Shown here: one piece after another, positions 46,375 through 56,128 of the stretch
Numbering within the stretch: the stretch's first letter is position 1
Layout of the letters: every line of letters begins with the position of its first letter
DNA from: Cyanobacteria bacterium FACHB-DQ100
Lineage (GTDB): Bacteria; Cyanobacteriota; Cyanobacteriia; Leptolyngbyales; Leptolyngbyaceae
NCBI GenBank assembly: GCA_014695195.1
Contig: JACJNW010000028.1
Location: 434,001 to 498,000, forward strand
Length of the DNA stretch: 64,000 nucleotides
Direction of reading: 5' to 3'
The notes under the pieces: model-generated
Seen by the model: the letters and a program-made list of their open reading frames with translations, nothing else
Database searches by the model: none
Told to the model about the DNA's origin: nothing
Made by a program: the position numbers and the translations under genes

Positions 46375-47111
46375 TTCGTTGCTAAAAACTCTAAATATGA
46401 GCTGCTAATTTCTTTGACTGCCAACTCATAGAATTGTTTACCGTGTTCGGGAGTGGCAAGTGCAGGATTCGACCCCATGCGTCCATCAGGGTAGTGATTG
46501 CGAAAATCGATCGCGCCATAAATTCGATGCCCCTTCGCTACAGGTTCACTCAACGGCGCAGATTTAATCGCTTCGGGATAAACATACTGAGTTAGTGCAA
46601 CTTCACTCGGCGTTGCATGAGATCCCTCTTGATCCCCGTATAACTCTTTTGCCAGCTTATACACCGAGCCGCACATATACCAATTACTCACCACACACTG
46701 AACACTGTGCGAAATTCCTGAATCCGCTAGATAATCATACGTTTCTGAAAATGCCGCTTTTAACGTTGCAACATTTCCCCCGTGTCCGTTAATAAAGAAA
46801 AATTTGCGAAATCCCGCTTTCGCCAAACCGGAAACGTAATCCTGAATCACCAGAATCATCGTACTCGGTCGTAAACTCATGCTGCCGGGGAACGCCATGT
46901 GATGCAGCGCCATTCCCACATTGATCGTTGGCGCAACTAAGGCATCGATCGACTCCCCGGCTCCTTTGGCGATCGCTTCCGCACAAATCGCATCCGTTCC
47001 GATCAATCCCGTCGGCCCATGTTGCTCAGTCGAACCGATCGGAACAATGATGCCCGTCGATCGCGTCAAATACGTCTCTACTTCTTGCCAAGTCGATAAA
47101 TGCAGCAACAT
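46371..47111 (-). CDS. Creatininase-family amidohydrolase
   Basis: About 246 residues from MLLHLSTWQEVETYL. The metal and catalytic motifs are intact: IVPIGSTEQHGPTGLIGTDAI, HHMAFPGSMSLRP and FFINGHGGNVATLKA. The family includes creatininase, FAPy deformylases and related ring-opening amidohydrolases; the substrate here is unknown. The longer frame upstream lacks similarity, so the later ATG is chosen. Confidence 0.88.
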   Translation of the reverse strand: MLLHLSTWQEVETYLTRSTGIIVPIGSTEQHGPTGLIGTDAICAEAIAKGAGESIDALVAPTINVGMALHHMAFPGSMSLRPSTMILVIQDYVSGLAKAGFRKFFFINGHGGNVATLKAAFSETYDYLADSGISHSVQCVVSNWYMCGSVYKLAKELYGDQEGSHATPSEVALTQYVYPEAIKSAPLSEPVAKGHRIYGAIDFRNHYPDGRMGSNPALATPEHGKQFYELAVKEISSSYLEFLATN

Positions 47112-47217
47112 AAGTGTTTTTTCAAATTCCTCCTTCCAGTTTCCTTCATTTCGCCTACAGAATCGCGTTATCATTTCCTATATTGACGTTGCTTAGAAAG
47201 CCGATTCCGTAGGCGCT

Positions 47218-48069
47218 GTGGACTTAAAACAAATATTCAAAACCCAAAACCCCATCATTGGGGTGGTTCATCTCCTGCCCCTGCCGACTTCTCCGCGCTG
47301 GGGCGGTAGTTTGAAGACCGTTCTCGATCGCGCCGAACAAGAGGCGACTGCCCTCGCCGCTGGCGGCGTAGACGGGATTATTGTGGAAAATTTCTTTGAT
47401 GCCCCGTTTCCCAAAGATCACGTCGATCCGGCAGTGGTCAGCGCCATGACTGTGATTATTCAGCGCCTGCAGCAAATGATCACGTTGCCGATCGGGATCA
47501 ATGTGCTGCGGAATGATGCTCAGAGTGCGTTGGCAATTGCCTCTTGTGTGCAGGCGCAGTTTATCCGCGTCAACGTCTGGACAGGCATTATGGCAACGGA
47601 TCAGGGCTTGATCGAAGGACGCGCTCATGAATTGATGCGCTACCGTCGCGAGTTGGGCAGCGATGTGAAAATTTTTGCAGATGTTTTGGTGAAACACGCT
47701 CGTCCGTTAGGATCGGTGAATTTGACCACAGCCGTACAAGATACGATCGAGCGTGGATTAGCCGATGCAGTGATTCTGTCTGGCTGGGCAACGGGCGATC
47801 CACCTAACCTAGAGGACTTGGAATTAGCGCGGGATGCGGCTGAAGGAACTCCTGTATTTGTGGGGAGCGGCGCAGATTGGGAAAATGTGCCGCAAATGAT
47901 GCAGGTCGCAGATGGTGTAATTGTGTCAAGTTCGTTGAAGCGGCAGGGAAAGCGAGAGAATTCGATCGATCCAATTCGCGTCAGCCGATTTGTGGAAGCG
48001 GCGAGAAGAGGGGTTCCGCTGCAGAAAAATGAGAAGTCAGTTCCGCCCGTGAAGCTGCGAAACTTTTAA
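47218..48069 (+). CDS. btpA: Photosystem I biogenesis protein BtpA
   Basis: The 283-residue protein has the BtpA/SgcQ signatures NPIIGVVHLLPLPTSPRWGG at the N-terminus, VDGIIVENFFDAPF, LPIGINVLRNDAQSALAIA, and VFVGSGADWENV near the end. In cyanobacteria BtpA is an extrinsic thylakoid protein needed to stabilise photosystem I. The GTG start precedes the conserved N-terminus directly. Divergent from the creatininase gene by about 106 bases. Confidence 0.93.
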   Translation: MDLKQIFKTQNPIIGVVHLLPLPTSPRWGGSLKTVLDRAEQEATALAAGGVDGIIVENFFDAPFPKDHVDPAVVSAMTVIIQRLQQMITLPIGINVLRNDAQSALAIASCVQAQFIRVNVWTGIMATDQGLIEGRAHELMRYRRELGSDVKIFADVLVKHARPLGSVNLTTAVQDTIERGLADAVILSGWATGDPPNLEDLELARDAAEGTPVFVGSGADWENVPQMMQVADGVIVSSSLKRQGKRENSIDPIRVSRFVEAARRGVPLQKNEKSVPPVKLRNF

Positions 48070-48256
48070 GTTGCCAAAATGCCGTAATGATGAGATGCGA
48101 TCATGCTTCACTCATTTACGTTTAACCGATGGCTTCACTCGGCGAACGAGTTGAAGTTGAGCAGTGCGATCGCTAGAACGGAGAGTTGATCGAGCGAAAA
48201 TGCGATCGTTGAGATCATCTGGCAATTGTCGATTATTTGCTGTAGCAGCAGCGAAA

Positions 48257-48364
48257 TTAGCCATCAATGGATTGACGCTTACACCTGACACGGATGTAAC
48301 TTTGCCTACCTCTTCCCTTTCCGTTCTTACGGATATGAGTCGATTGGCATTCTGGGCATTGCAT
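48257..48364 (-). pseudogene. Insertion-sequence remnant (InsA-like zinc-finger N-terminus)
   Basis: The minus strand encodes 35 residues beginning MQCPECQSTHIRKNGKGRGR, the N-terminus of IS1-family InsA-like proteins common in cyanobacteria. The expected second CxxC has become VRCK (one Cys lost), and the frame stops at codon 36. No transposase follows. It is a decayed IS fragment. Confidence 0.7.
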
Positions 48365-48406
48365 TAAAGCTGATTCCAATTTCTTCCTCTATTATGCAAT
48401 GCCCAG
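48352..48406. repeat. 13-bp inverted repeat at the IS remnant start
   Basis: CTGGGCATTGCAT (48352-48364) and ATGCAATGCCCAG (48394-48406) are exact inverted copies separated by 29 bases. Both would begin an open frame MQCP, one in each direction, as if two divergent fragments of the same element abut. Confidence 0.75.
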
Positions 48407-48439
48407 ATTTTTGCGAGTTGCTTCTCGATAATGCTGTTC

Positions 48440-51400
48440 TCAAGGGTGCTTATCTCGATCGCTCAATTGCCCCGCAGTTTCCCGGCTCGTTGCATCGTGC
48501 GGATGACCATTTAGATGACCATCCACGGTCTGATCTGTCTTGCCATTTACCGTCACAGTTCTCAAGGGTCGTTTAATCCGATCCTCAAACGACTTGATCA
48601 CAATGTACAGCACTGGAACAATAAACAAGCTGAGGAAGGTTGCCACCGCCATCCCCCCGACGATCGCAGTTCCGAGGGATTGTCGGGCTGTTGCACCAGG
48701 GCCCGTCGCAATCACAAGCGGCACAGCCCCGATCGCCGTTGCGATCGCGGTCATCAGAATCGGCCGCAGTCGTTCCTGCCCTGCGGCAATCACCGCGCTC
48801 GCAATCCCTTTACCGCGATCACGTTCTTCGTTGGCAAACTCCACAATCAGAATCGAGTTTTTACTTGCCATCCCAATCAGCATGACAAAGCCGATTTGAG
48901 TGTAAACGTCATTCGAGCTTCCCCGCAGTAACACTGCCAGTAATGCACCTAAAATTGCCAAGGGTACAGTCAGCAGAATGATAAAGGGATCAACATAGTT
49001 CTCGTACTGTGCCGCAAGCGTCAAGAACACAAAGACGATCGCTAATCCAAAGATAAAGAGTGCTGCACCGCCTGACTCAATTTCTTCGAGGGATAGTCCT
49101 GACCACTCGAACCCGAACCCTTTGGGTAAGGCTTCTTTTGCAACCGCTTCCATTGCCTGAATTGCTTGTCCTGAGCTTGACCCCGGCGCGGATGTGCCGT
49201 TGATTTCCACTGAGCGGAACAGATTGTAGTGCGTAATGATCGAAGGGCCATTCTTTTGGCTCACTCTAACTAAGTTCCCTAGCGGAATCATGCGTCCGGG
49301 TTCACCATTTGCACCCGCACTGCGAACATACAATCGCTTGATGTCTTCAGGATTCGATCGAAACTGTTGGTCAGCTTGTACATACACGCGATAGGCTCGG
49401 TTGAACTGGTTAAAGTCATTAATGTAAGCAGAACCGAGAAAGATTTGCAGTGTACTGAAGATATCTTGAATCGAGACATTGAGTTGATTCGCCCGATCGC
49501 GATCGACTTCAATGGCAATCTGCGGTGTATTGCCATTGAAGTTCGGGCGCAAGCCAGACACTTTCGGACTTTGTGGCGAAGGATAAGTAGAGGCACGCTG
49601 CATAAAGTTACCTAGCGTCTCACCGAGAGCCGGAAAGCCTAAACCCGTGCGATCTTGTAAGTGAAACTCAAAGCCACCAAAGTTACCGATACCCGGAACC
49701 GCAGGTAAGTTAAACGGCAGAACTACCGCCTCTTGAATAGCTGCCATTTTTGGAAACAGTCCGGTTGGTCGAGGGAAAAAGCCACCAATGATAGCTTCTA
49801 GTGATTGATTTGCTCCGGTTCTTTCTTCCCAAGGTTTGAGGGTGGTAAAAATCAAGCCATTGTTCGGTGTTGCTCCACTAAAGCTAAATCCACCCACCGC
49901 GAAGATGTTAGCAACTTCTGGCTGTGCTTTCAGAATTTCCTCAGCTTGTTCTAGAACTTTCTCGGTGTAGTTGAGTGAAACTCCTTCAGGGGCTTGAACA
50001 ATGGTGATAAACACACCTTGGTCTTCATCTGGAATGAACGCTTGAGGCACAAAGTTATAGACAAAGTACGTCAGCGTCAATGCTCCTGCGAACAGTGCCA
50101 GAATCAATCCTTTTCGACGTACCGCCCGATCGAGGTTTCGTCCATAACTTTCACGAGTTTTATCAATGATCCAATTCACTCGCCGGAAAAACCAATTGTT
50201 GCTTTTGGTTTGTCCGGGTCTGAGCAACAATGCCGACAGCATTGGCGTAAAGGTCACCGCATTGAAAGTTGAAACTATAACTGAAAACGCGATCGTTAAT
50301 GCGAACTGTCGATAAAGCTGTCCGGTTGTTCCCGGAAAGAAAGCTACAGGCACAAACACAGTGATCAATACTAACGAAGTTGCAATCACCACACCAAACA
50401 ATGTGTTCATCGATGCGATCGCAGCTTCTAAAGGTCGCTGTCCTTCTTCCTGAATCCGTCGGGTAATGTCCTCAATGATTACGATCGCATCATCTACAAC
50501 TAATCCCGTTGCCAGTGTTAATCCAAACAATGTGAGCGTGTTAATCGAGAATCCCAGCAGTTTCACAAAGATGAACGTACCGAGAAACGCGATCGGAATC
50601 ACGATCGAGGTAATAAACGAAGCTCGCCAATCTTGTAGAAACAGAAATAGAATCAACACCACTAGGATGATGGCTTCAAACAGCGATCGAATAACTTCTC
50701 TTGCACCGGCTTCAATAAAGGTTGTGGTGTCAAATGCAATCTCATATTTCAGTCCCGGCGGAAAGCTTGCCGAAAGGTTCTGCATTTCCTCTTTGACCGC
50801 TTTGGCAACATCGAGCGCGTTACTGCCAAACTGTTGGTTCACGCCCAATCCTACGCCTCGGTGGGTCACCCGATCTTCGGTTGTAAATCTCAGCAAAGAA
50901 CCATAGTTCTCAGCTCCAAGCTCTGCACGACCGACATCTCTCAGCCGCACTAAAGTTCCAGTCCCCGCAGTTTTAATAACTAGATTGTTGAATTCCTCAG
51001 TGTCTTTGAGTCGTCCTTGTGCAGTGATCGAATACTGATACTGCTGTCCGGGAGCTGCGGGAGCCTGTCCAATTTGTCCGGCTCCTACCTGGATGTTTTG
51101 CTGTTGCAGTGCAGCAATCACATCTTGAGGCGTGAGTGTTCGACTAGCTAACCGCTCTGGATCAAGCCAGAGACGCAGTGCATAAGTTCGCTCACCAAAG
51201 ATCTGAACTTCACCGACACCTTTAATTCGGCGAACTGCATCAGCTAGATACAAATCTGCATAGTTACTGAGGTAAAGATCGTCATAGAGATCCTGATTTT
51301 TCGCCTCGTCTCGCTCGGAATACAGCCCGATCGCTAACAGAAAGTTATTGTTTGTTTTAGCAACTTGAACCCCGGTTTGCACCACAGGGGCAGGTAAACG

Positions 51401-51760
51401 CGACTGCACCGTAGACACTCGGTTCTGCACATCCACCGCAGCTAAATCCTGATCGCGTCCCAAGTCAAACGTTAGATTAATCTGACTCACGCCATTGTTG
51501 GCGCTAGTGGATTTGATGTATTTCACACCATTAATCCCGTTCAGTTGCCGCTCTAGAATGTTCGTGACCGTTGATTCGACGACTTCAGCATTTGCGCCCA
51601 CATAGGCCGAAGTCACACTGACTTGAGGCGGAGCAATTTCTGGGTACTGCGCTACAGGTAAGGTCGGAATACAAGCCAGTCCCAGCAGCGTGATCATGAT
51701 TGAACACACTGTTGCAAACACAGGGCGTTTAATGAAAAACGTGGAAACTGAGAAAATCAT
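48440..51760 (-). CDS. RND multidrug efflux transporter (HAE1/AcrB-type)
   Basis: The 1106-residue protein has twelve membrane helices and two large periplasmic loops. The N-terminal FFIKRPVFATVCSIMITLLG and the helix-4 proton-relay aspartates in TGLVVDDAIVIIEDI are diagnostic of the HAE1 class. A polar tail of about 45 residues (NGHPHDATSRETAGQ) is an extension. It should export hydrophobic or amphiphilic compounds together with the adaptor encoded just upstream. No TolC-type gene is adjacent. Confidence 0.95.
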   Translation of the reverse strand: MIFSVSTFFIKRPVFATVCSIMITLLGLACIPTLPVAQYPEIAPPQVSVTSAYVGANAEVVESTVTNILERQLNGINGVKYIKSTSANNGVSQINLTFDLGRDQDLAAVDVQNRVSTVQSRLPAPVVQTGVQVAKTNNNFLLAIGLYSERDEAKNQDLYDDLYLSNYADLYLADAVRRIKGVGEVQIFGERTYALRLWLDPERLASRTLTPQDVIAALQQQNIQVGAGQIGQAPAAPGQQYQYSITAQGRLKDTEEFNNLVIKTAGTGTLVRLRDVGRAELGAENYGSLLRFTTEDRVTHRGVGLGVNQQFGSNALDVAKAVKEEMQNLSASFPPGLKYEIAFDTTTFIEAGAREVIRSLFEAIILVVLILFLFLQDWRASFITSIVIPIAFLGTFIFVKLLGFSINTLTLFGLTLATGLVVDDAIVIIEDITRRIQEEGQRPLEAAIASMNTLFGVVIATSLVLITVFVPVAFFPGTTGQLYRQFALTIAFSVIVSTFNAVTFTPMLSALLLRPGQTKSNNWFFRRVNWIIDKTRESYGRNLDRAVRRKGLILALFAGALTLTYFVYNFVPQAFIPDEDQGVFITIVQAPEGVSLNYTEKVLEQAEEILKAQPEVANIFAVGGFSFSGATPNNGLIFTTLKPWEERTGANQSLEAIIGGFFPRPTGLFPKMAAIQEAVVLPFNLPAVPGIGNFGGFEFHLQDRTGLGFPALGETLGNFMQRASTYPSPQSPKVSGLRPNFNGNTPQIAIEVDRDRANQLNVSIQDIFSTLQIFLGSAYINDFNQFNRAYRVYVQADQQFRSNPEDIKRLYVRSAGANGEPGRMIPLGNLVRVSQKNGPSIITHYNLFRSVEINGTSAPGSSSGQAIQAMEAVAKEALPKGFGFEWSGLSLEEIESGGAALFIFGLAIVFVFLTLAAQYENYVDPFIILLTVPLAILGALLAVLLRGSSNDVYTQIGFVMLIGMASKNSILIVEFANEERDRGKGIASAVIAAGQERLRPILMTAIATAIGAVPLVIATGPGATARQSLGTAIVGGMAVATFLSLFIVPVLYIVIKSFEDRIKRPLRTVTVNGKTDQTVDGHLNGHPHDATSRETAGQLSDRDKHP

Positions 51761-51776
51761 AAATTAGCGCCAGTGG

Positions 51777-53204
51777 TTAAGGTGAAGGTGGACGCTGAAT
51801 CTGTGCGGCATCTGCGATCGGCGCACAGTTTTGCAGTTGTAAAATTCCCGAAGTTACGATGCGATCGTTGGCTGTGACTCCTTCTAGCACTTCTTGTTCG
51901 TTACCGATAATCCTGCCTAACTGAATTGGCTTTTGAGCCGCAACTAACTGATCAGGCGTAACCTCAATTTTTCCACCGCCTCTAGGAGCAGCAGGTGCTT
52001 CACACCCTGAAGCATTAAACGGAGCCGCGACAAACAGAAAATCCCTTCCACCTAAGCGTGAAATTGCTGTGGTTGGAACTAACACACCCGGACGAGTCCC
52101 CCAAACCACTCTCGCTCTGACAAATTGCGAAGTTCGTAGATTTCCAACATTGGCAAATCGCGCTTTCGTCAGTACAGATTGCGTCGTCGGATCAACGTTC
52201 GGTGCAACAAAGGAAATTTGTCCGGTTTGGATCGGTTGGTCTTTCTCGTTTAGCAGCTTGACAGGTAATCCCGTCTTAAGTGCGGAAGCTCGCTCTAGAG
52301 GAACTTGAATCTGAATTTCTAGCTGTTGGTTTTGCGTGACGTTGAGTAGTTGAGTTGTATTGCTCACCGTGTCACCCACTTTCACAGGAATGTCCCCGAT
52401 CGTGCCTGCAAACGGTGCTGTAATCGTGAAATTTTGTAACTGGGCAGCGCCTTCAGCCGTATTCGCTTGCGCCTGTTCGACGGCTCGCTGATTTCGAGCA
52501 ACGGTCGTTTCTGCCCGCTGAATGGCGGCACGTTGAGCAGCGAGATCCGCACTGGCTTCCCTGAGGGCAGCTTGAGCGGTTTGCAGCGCATTTAATCGCT
52601 GATCCACGACTTGCTGACTGGTCGCGCCTTCTTTTTGCAGTTGCACAAAGCGGTTGTATTCTTGTTGCGCTAATTGCACATTTGATTCGGCGGTAGCGCG
52701 TCGAGCATCAAGCGATCGCAAGTTTTCATTCGCGGCTGCTACATCTGCCCGTGCCGATTCCACCTCAGCTTGAGCGGTTTGTGTTGCAGACTGCCGACTC
52801 GCAAGCTGAGCGCGTTGTTCGGCGGAATCAATCTGAATTAAGGGTTGCCCTGCTTCCACTTGCTGTCCGGGGCGCACAAAAATCGCTGCAACTTGCCCAG
52901 AGACCCTTGGCTGCAATGTTACCGACTGGCGGGAATCGAGGCTGGCGGCATAGTCAGAGCTATCTTCGATCGTCGCTGCCTTCGGATTTGCAAGCGGTAC
53001 CGGAGTCGGTTGCGGTTTCATCTGACTGGCAATCATGATCGGCAAAATCAGTCGATTAAACAGAATCCAACCCAATCCGCCGACGATCGCAGCTCCAATT
53101 AAAGCAGGAACCAAATATCGTCGCCAACGAGGAGGTTTTCGTTCTGGAGGGGTTTCGGTAGAAGTCTGAAGCGTCAGATCTCGATTAGTTTCTTCGCCGT
53201 TCAT
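51777..53204 (-). CDS. RND membrane-fusion (AcrA-like) adaptor
   Basis: About 475 residues from MNGEETNRDLTLQ. A single N-terminal membrane anchor (about 30-50), a lipoyl-like half-motif (VAAIFVRPGQQVEAGQPL), a long coiled-coil hairpin (about 130-265, rich in Ala/Gln/Arg), then beta-barrel domains. It ends 16 bases before the RND gene, forming an operon. It couples pump and outer-membrane channel. A GTG four codons earlier is an alternative start. Confidence 0.93.
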   Translation of the reverse strand: MNGEETNRDLTLQTSTETPPERKPPRWRRYLVPALIGAAIVGGLGWILFNRLILPIMIASQMKPQPTPVPLANPKAATIEDSSDYAASLDSRQSVTLQPRVSGQVAAIFVRPGQQVEAGQPLIQIDSAEQRAQLASRQSATQTAQAEVESARADVAAANENLRSLDARRATAESNVQLAQQEYNRFVQLQKEGATSQQVVDQRLNALQTAQAALREASADLAAQRAAIQRAETTVARNQRAVEQAQANTAEGAAQLQNFTITAPFAGTIGDIPVKVGDTVSNTTQLLNVTQNQQLEIQIQVPLERASALKTGLPVKLLNEKDQPIQTGQISFVAPNVDPTTQSVLTKARFANVGNLRTSQFVRARVVWGTRPGVLVPTTAISRLGGRDFLFVAAPFNASGCEAPAAPRGGGKIEVTPDQLVAAQKPIQLGRIIGNEQEVLEGVTANDRIVTSGILQLQNCAPIADAAQIQRPPSP

Positions 53205-53436
53205 TAGTTTAGCCACTAAGGTCTAGATACGATCGGGCGTGGAGCGTAAGGACAAATTCAAGGATCAAATGGCTTTCTATATTACTATGGATGCGAACTA
53301 TTTGATCTCTGCCTGTTGATAGAAGATCTATCTGGGGATAGTTAGCAAGTCGGCAGAAGTCCTTCAGCGGTCAGATGCACGAACAGTTTCAGAACAGTAA
53401 TACTTTTCAGACAAAACAGTTTTACCATTTATTTTT

Positions 53437-55089
53437 ATGAGTAGCCCGATCGAATTTAATGTGTTCGCCCCACGCAACGAAGCGGTTCATCTCGTTGGTT
53501 CTTTCACTCAAGAAGATATCCCAATGCAGAAGGGCGAAGATGGGTTTTTTCGGGTAAAAGTCAATCTCGAAGATGGGCAATATCAATACAAACTGCGCGT
53601 AAAATCAAACAGTCCCGCCTTGCAAGGACAATGGGTTGAGACAAATGATCCATACATGACGGAGATGGATCGTAAAACAGAAAATGGAGTTGTACGAGTA
53701 AAAGACGGACAACGCATTTCAGATACATATATCTGGCAACACGATCGTCAACCGCTTCCCGAAAATCGCGATGTGATTCTCTACGAAATGCACATTGCAG
53801 ATTTCTGCGGAAAAGGCACTGATATCTCTGATCCCACTAAGTTTAAGCAGGTCTTAGACAAGCTCGATCATTTAAGCGAATTGGGCATTAATGCGATCGC
53901 CCTCATGCCCGTTACCGAATACGATGGCGACTATCGCTGGGGCTATATGCCGCTTCACTTTTTCGCACTTGAAAGCAGCTACGGCAAACCCGAAGACTTT
54001 AAACGCTTGATCGATGAATGTCACGGGCGCGGAATTCGCGTTTTGATTGATTGCATTTTCAATCACACAAATGAAGAAAGCCCGTTGTTAAAGATCGATC
54101 GTGACTATTGGTACTACCACGATCGGCATTATCCCGAAGATGATGCAAACTATTGGGGGCCTGAGCTGAGCTACGAAAATTACGACAGCGATCGCAACAT
54201 TCGACCGACCTGGAATTTTGTTCGCGATGTAGTGCAATTCTGGATTCGCGAGTATCACATTGATGGTATTCGCTATGATGCCGTGCGCCAAATCGCAAAC
54301 TATGAATTCTTTGGCTGGTTATTTCAGCAAATTGAAATTAAAGATAAGCCTTTTTATCAGATTGCAGAGCATATTCCTGATACCAGTGAGGTTTGCAGCC
54401 CCAAAGGTGTGTTTGATGCTTGCTGGCATGAAAGCTTCCGCTACTTCCTGAAAGACGCGCTTATTGGTCAATCCGTCGATTTAGAGGAACTCAAGAAAGC
54501 GATCGATGCTCGTCAACAAGGGTACGCTGGCGCAACCTCAGTGATTAACTATCTAGCAACACACGATCGCGAACACATGATTGTTGAACTGGGCGATGTT
54601 GGCATTTTTGATCAGCCTGCTTTCGATCGCGTCAAATTCGGCGTGATTCTTCAGCTTACTGCTCCGGGTATTCCCATGATCTGGATGGGTGATGAATTCG
54701 GACAAGCCACCCACAAAACGCAAACAACTCTGGAGCCGAACCAATTAGATTGGTCGTTGCTCGACCACAATCGCGATTTGTTTGAGTTCTACAAACGAAC
54801 GATCGCCCTCCGTCACGAAAAATCCTCGCTCCGCACCGACAATATCGAATTTTTCTTCGAGCATCTAGACGATAAAGTTTTGGCGTATGTGCGCTGGAAC
54901 GATGACGGCGAAAGGGTGATTGTGGTCGCAAATTTCTCTGACCAAAATTATGAGAACTACGCGATCGACAATCTTCCAACCGATTGCTATTGGCAAGACT
55001 GGAACAACGGCAGCGAAATCGAAGTGAATGAGGGGAGATCTGCGATCGACCTCCCCAGCCTCAGCGCAAAAGTTTTGTTAAGTCATTAA
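53437..55089 (+). CDS. GH13 alpha-amylase-family enzyme with N-terminal CBM48-like domain
   Basis: The 550-residue protein has an N-terminal beta-sandwich (about 1-95; FNVFAPRNEAVHLVGSF), then the GH13 barrel: VILYEMHIADFCG, IDCIFNHTNEE, the nucleophile Asp in DGIRYDAVRQ, the acid/base Glu in QIAEHIPD, and the transition-state Asp in YLATHDREH. The C-terminal domain ends SAKVLLSH. The order resembles branching, debranching or maltogenic enzymes; no signal peptide, so glycogen metabolism in the cytosol is likely. The exact specificity is not clear. Confidence 0.9.
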   Translation: MSSPIEFNVFAPRNEAVHLVGSFTQEDIPMQKGEDGFFRVKVNLEDGQYQYKLRVKSNSPALQGQWVETNDPYMTEMDRKTENGVVRVKDGQRISDTYIWQHDRQPLPENRDVILYEMHIADFCGKGTDISDPTKFKQVLDKLDHLSELGINAIALMPVTEYDGDYRWGYMPLHFFALESSYGKPEDFKRLIDECHGRGIRVLIDCIFNHTNEESPLLKIDRDYWYYHDRHYPEDDANYWGPELSYENYDSDRNIRPTWNFVRDVVQFWIREYHIDGIRYDAVRQIANYEFFGWLFQQIEIKDKPFYQIAEHIPDTSEVCSPKGVFDACWHESFRYFLKDALIGQSVDLEELKKAIDARQQGYAGATSVINYLATHDREHMIVELGDVGIFDQPAFDRVKFGVILQLTAPGIPMIWMGDEFGQATHKTQTTLEPNQLDWSLLDHNRDLFEFYKRTIALRHEKSSLRTDNIEFFFEHLDDKVLAYVRWNDDGERVIVVANFSDQNYENYAIDNLPTDCYWQDWNNGSEIEVNEGRSAIDLPSLSAKVLLSH

Positions 55090-55094
55090 GGTAA

Positions 55095-55127
55095 GGCGTA
55101 GAGGGATTAATTTTTCTCCTCTACGCC
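55095..55127 (+). terminator. Hairpin after the GH13 gene
   Basis: GGCGTAGAGG / CCTCTACGCC form a 10-bp perfect stem with a 13-nt loop, starting 6 bases after the GH13 stop. No T-run follows, so it is likely a weak or processing terminator before rpsO. Confidence 0.55.
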
Positions 55128-55218
55128 CCACTCCCCAAAATTTCCCTTATCTCTCCCCCGAATTGCTGTGATAATATTAAAAGCTGCCGTATTCATCGCA
55201 ATTCAGGACAAACTCTCA

Positions 55219-55488
55219 ATGGCACTGGTACAAGAACGCAAACAAGAAATTATTAGCCAATATCAAGTTCACGAAACCGACACCGGATCGGCAGACGTGC
55301 AAGTGGCAATGCTCACCGAGCGCATCAACAAGCTCAGCCTGCACCTCAGAAGCAACAAAAAAGACCACGCTTCCCGCACCGGACTGCTGAAAATGATTGG
55401 TCAGCGCAAGCGCCTTCTTGCCTACATCCAGAAAGGCGATGCCGATCGCTATCGCGCTCTGATTACCCGTCTTGGTATCCGGGGTTAA
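55219..55488 (+). CDS. rpsO: 30S ribosomal protein S15
   Basis: The 89-residue protein from [16 protein letters not shown] matches S15, with [21 protein letters not shown] and [22 protein letters not shown]. It binds 16S rRNA early in 30S assembly. An upstream frame exists but would add unrelated residues. The PAM68-like gene starts 4 bases after its stop, so they are cotranscribed. Confidence 0.97.
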   Translation: MALVQERKQEIISQYQVHETDTGSADVQVAMLTERINKLSLHLRSNKKDHASRTGLLKMIGQRKRLLAYIQKGDADRYRALITRLGIRG

Positions 55489-55492
55489 ATCC

Positions 55493-56026
55493 ATGCCCGA
55501 TAACGCCCCTGATCCCAACTCAGAGCGACTTCCATTCGAGCCAGGACGCAAGAAAGCGAAGTCATCCGCAAAACCCGCGCCCGAACCCGCGAAAACTCCC
55601 GCAAAAGAAGCAAAGCCAGCCCTAATCGAGAAGCGCCCCAAATCTTCTCCGAAAAAGGCTCAGGCCCCCGCTCCCAGCCGCGAAGATCTCGCTGTCCCTG
55701 AAGTGGTCAGTCGGCGGATGGCGCGGCGGATGGCGTTCTTTTGCGGCGTTCCGACGACGTTGGGCATCGCTACATTTGTGGTCAGCTATTTCATCGTGAC
55801 CCAAGGCATTTACAAATTGCCGAATACTGCGGTTGTGCTTGTGAGTATGCTCTTTTTTGGGTTAGGGGTGGTTGGATTGTCCTACGGCATTCTCTCAGCC
55901 TCGTGGGACGAAGATCGCGTCGGTGGAATTGTTGGAGCCAGCGAATTCTCGACCAACTTTGGACGACTGACCGGAGCCTGGAAAGAAGCCCGCGAGCAGC
56001 AGCGCCAAAAACGCAGCCAGAATTAG
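55493..56026 (+). CDS. PAM68-like (DUF3464) photosystem II assembly protein
   Basis: The product has about 177 residues. A long, lysine/proline-rich polar N-terminus (about 1-70) precedes two membrane helices (about 81-103 and 113-135) and the DUF3464 signature SYGILSASWDEDRVGGIVGASEF. PAM68 in plants helps PSII reaction-centre and ribosome-associated D1/CP47 assembly. Proximity to rpsO is typical in cyanobacteria. The start MPDNAPD is chosen since it follows the rpsO stop. Confidence 0.9.
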   Translation: MPDNAPDPNSERLPFEPGRKKAKSSAKPAPEPAKTPAKEAKPALIEKRPKSSPKKAQAPAPSREDLAVPEVVSRRMARRMAFFCGVPTTLGIATFVVSYFIVTQGIYKLPNTAVVLVSMLFFGLGVVGLSYGILSASWDEDRVGGIVGASEFSTNFGRLTGAWKEAREQQRQKRSQN

Positions 56027-56128
56027 GGATTCGATCGAGTACGGTACGATTAATTGACAGCAGACTGATCCGGGCAGTTCACTGCTCGATCGGCACAAGA
56101 ATCAACACATTCAGCAGGAACGTTTAAC

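Larger units (their letters stand above)
48070..48439. other. IS scar between btpA and the RND operon
   Basis: The 370 bases between btpA and the RND gene hold the IS remnant and inverted repeat, listed separately. No other gene is supported. No T-run terminator was found for btpA. Confidence 0.5.

Noticed and set aside
48112-48264. 50-codon minus-strand frame starting MANFAAATANNRQLP
   Set aside because: It overlaps the IS remnant and has no recognisable features; likely a chance frame in scar DNA.
48394-48576. 60-codon plus-strand frame beginning MQCPDF
   Set aside because: Only the first codons mirror the IS remnant; the rest is antisense to the RND gene 3' end.
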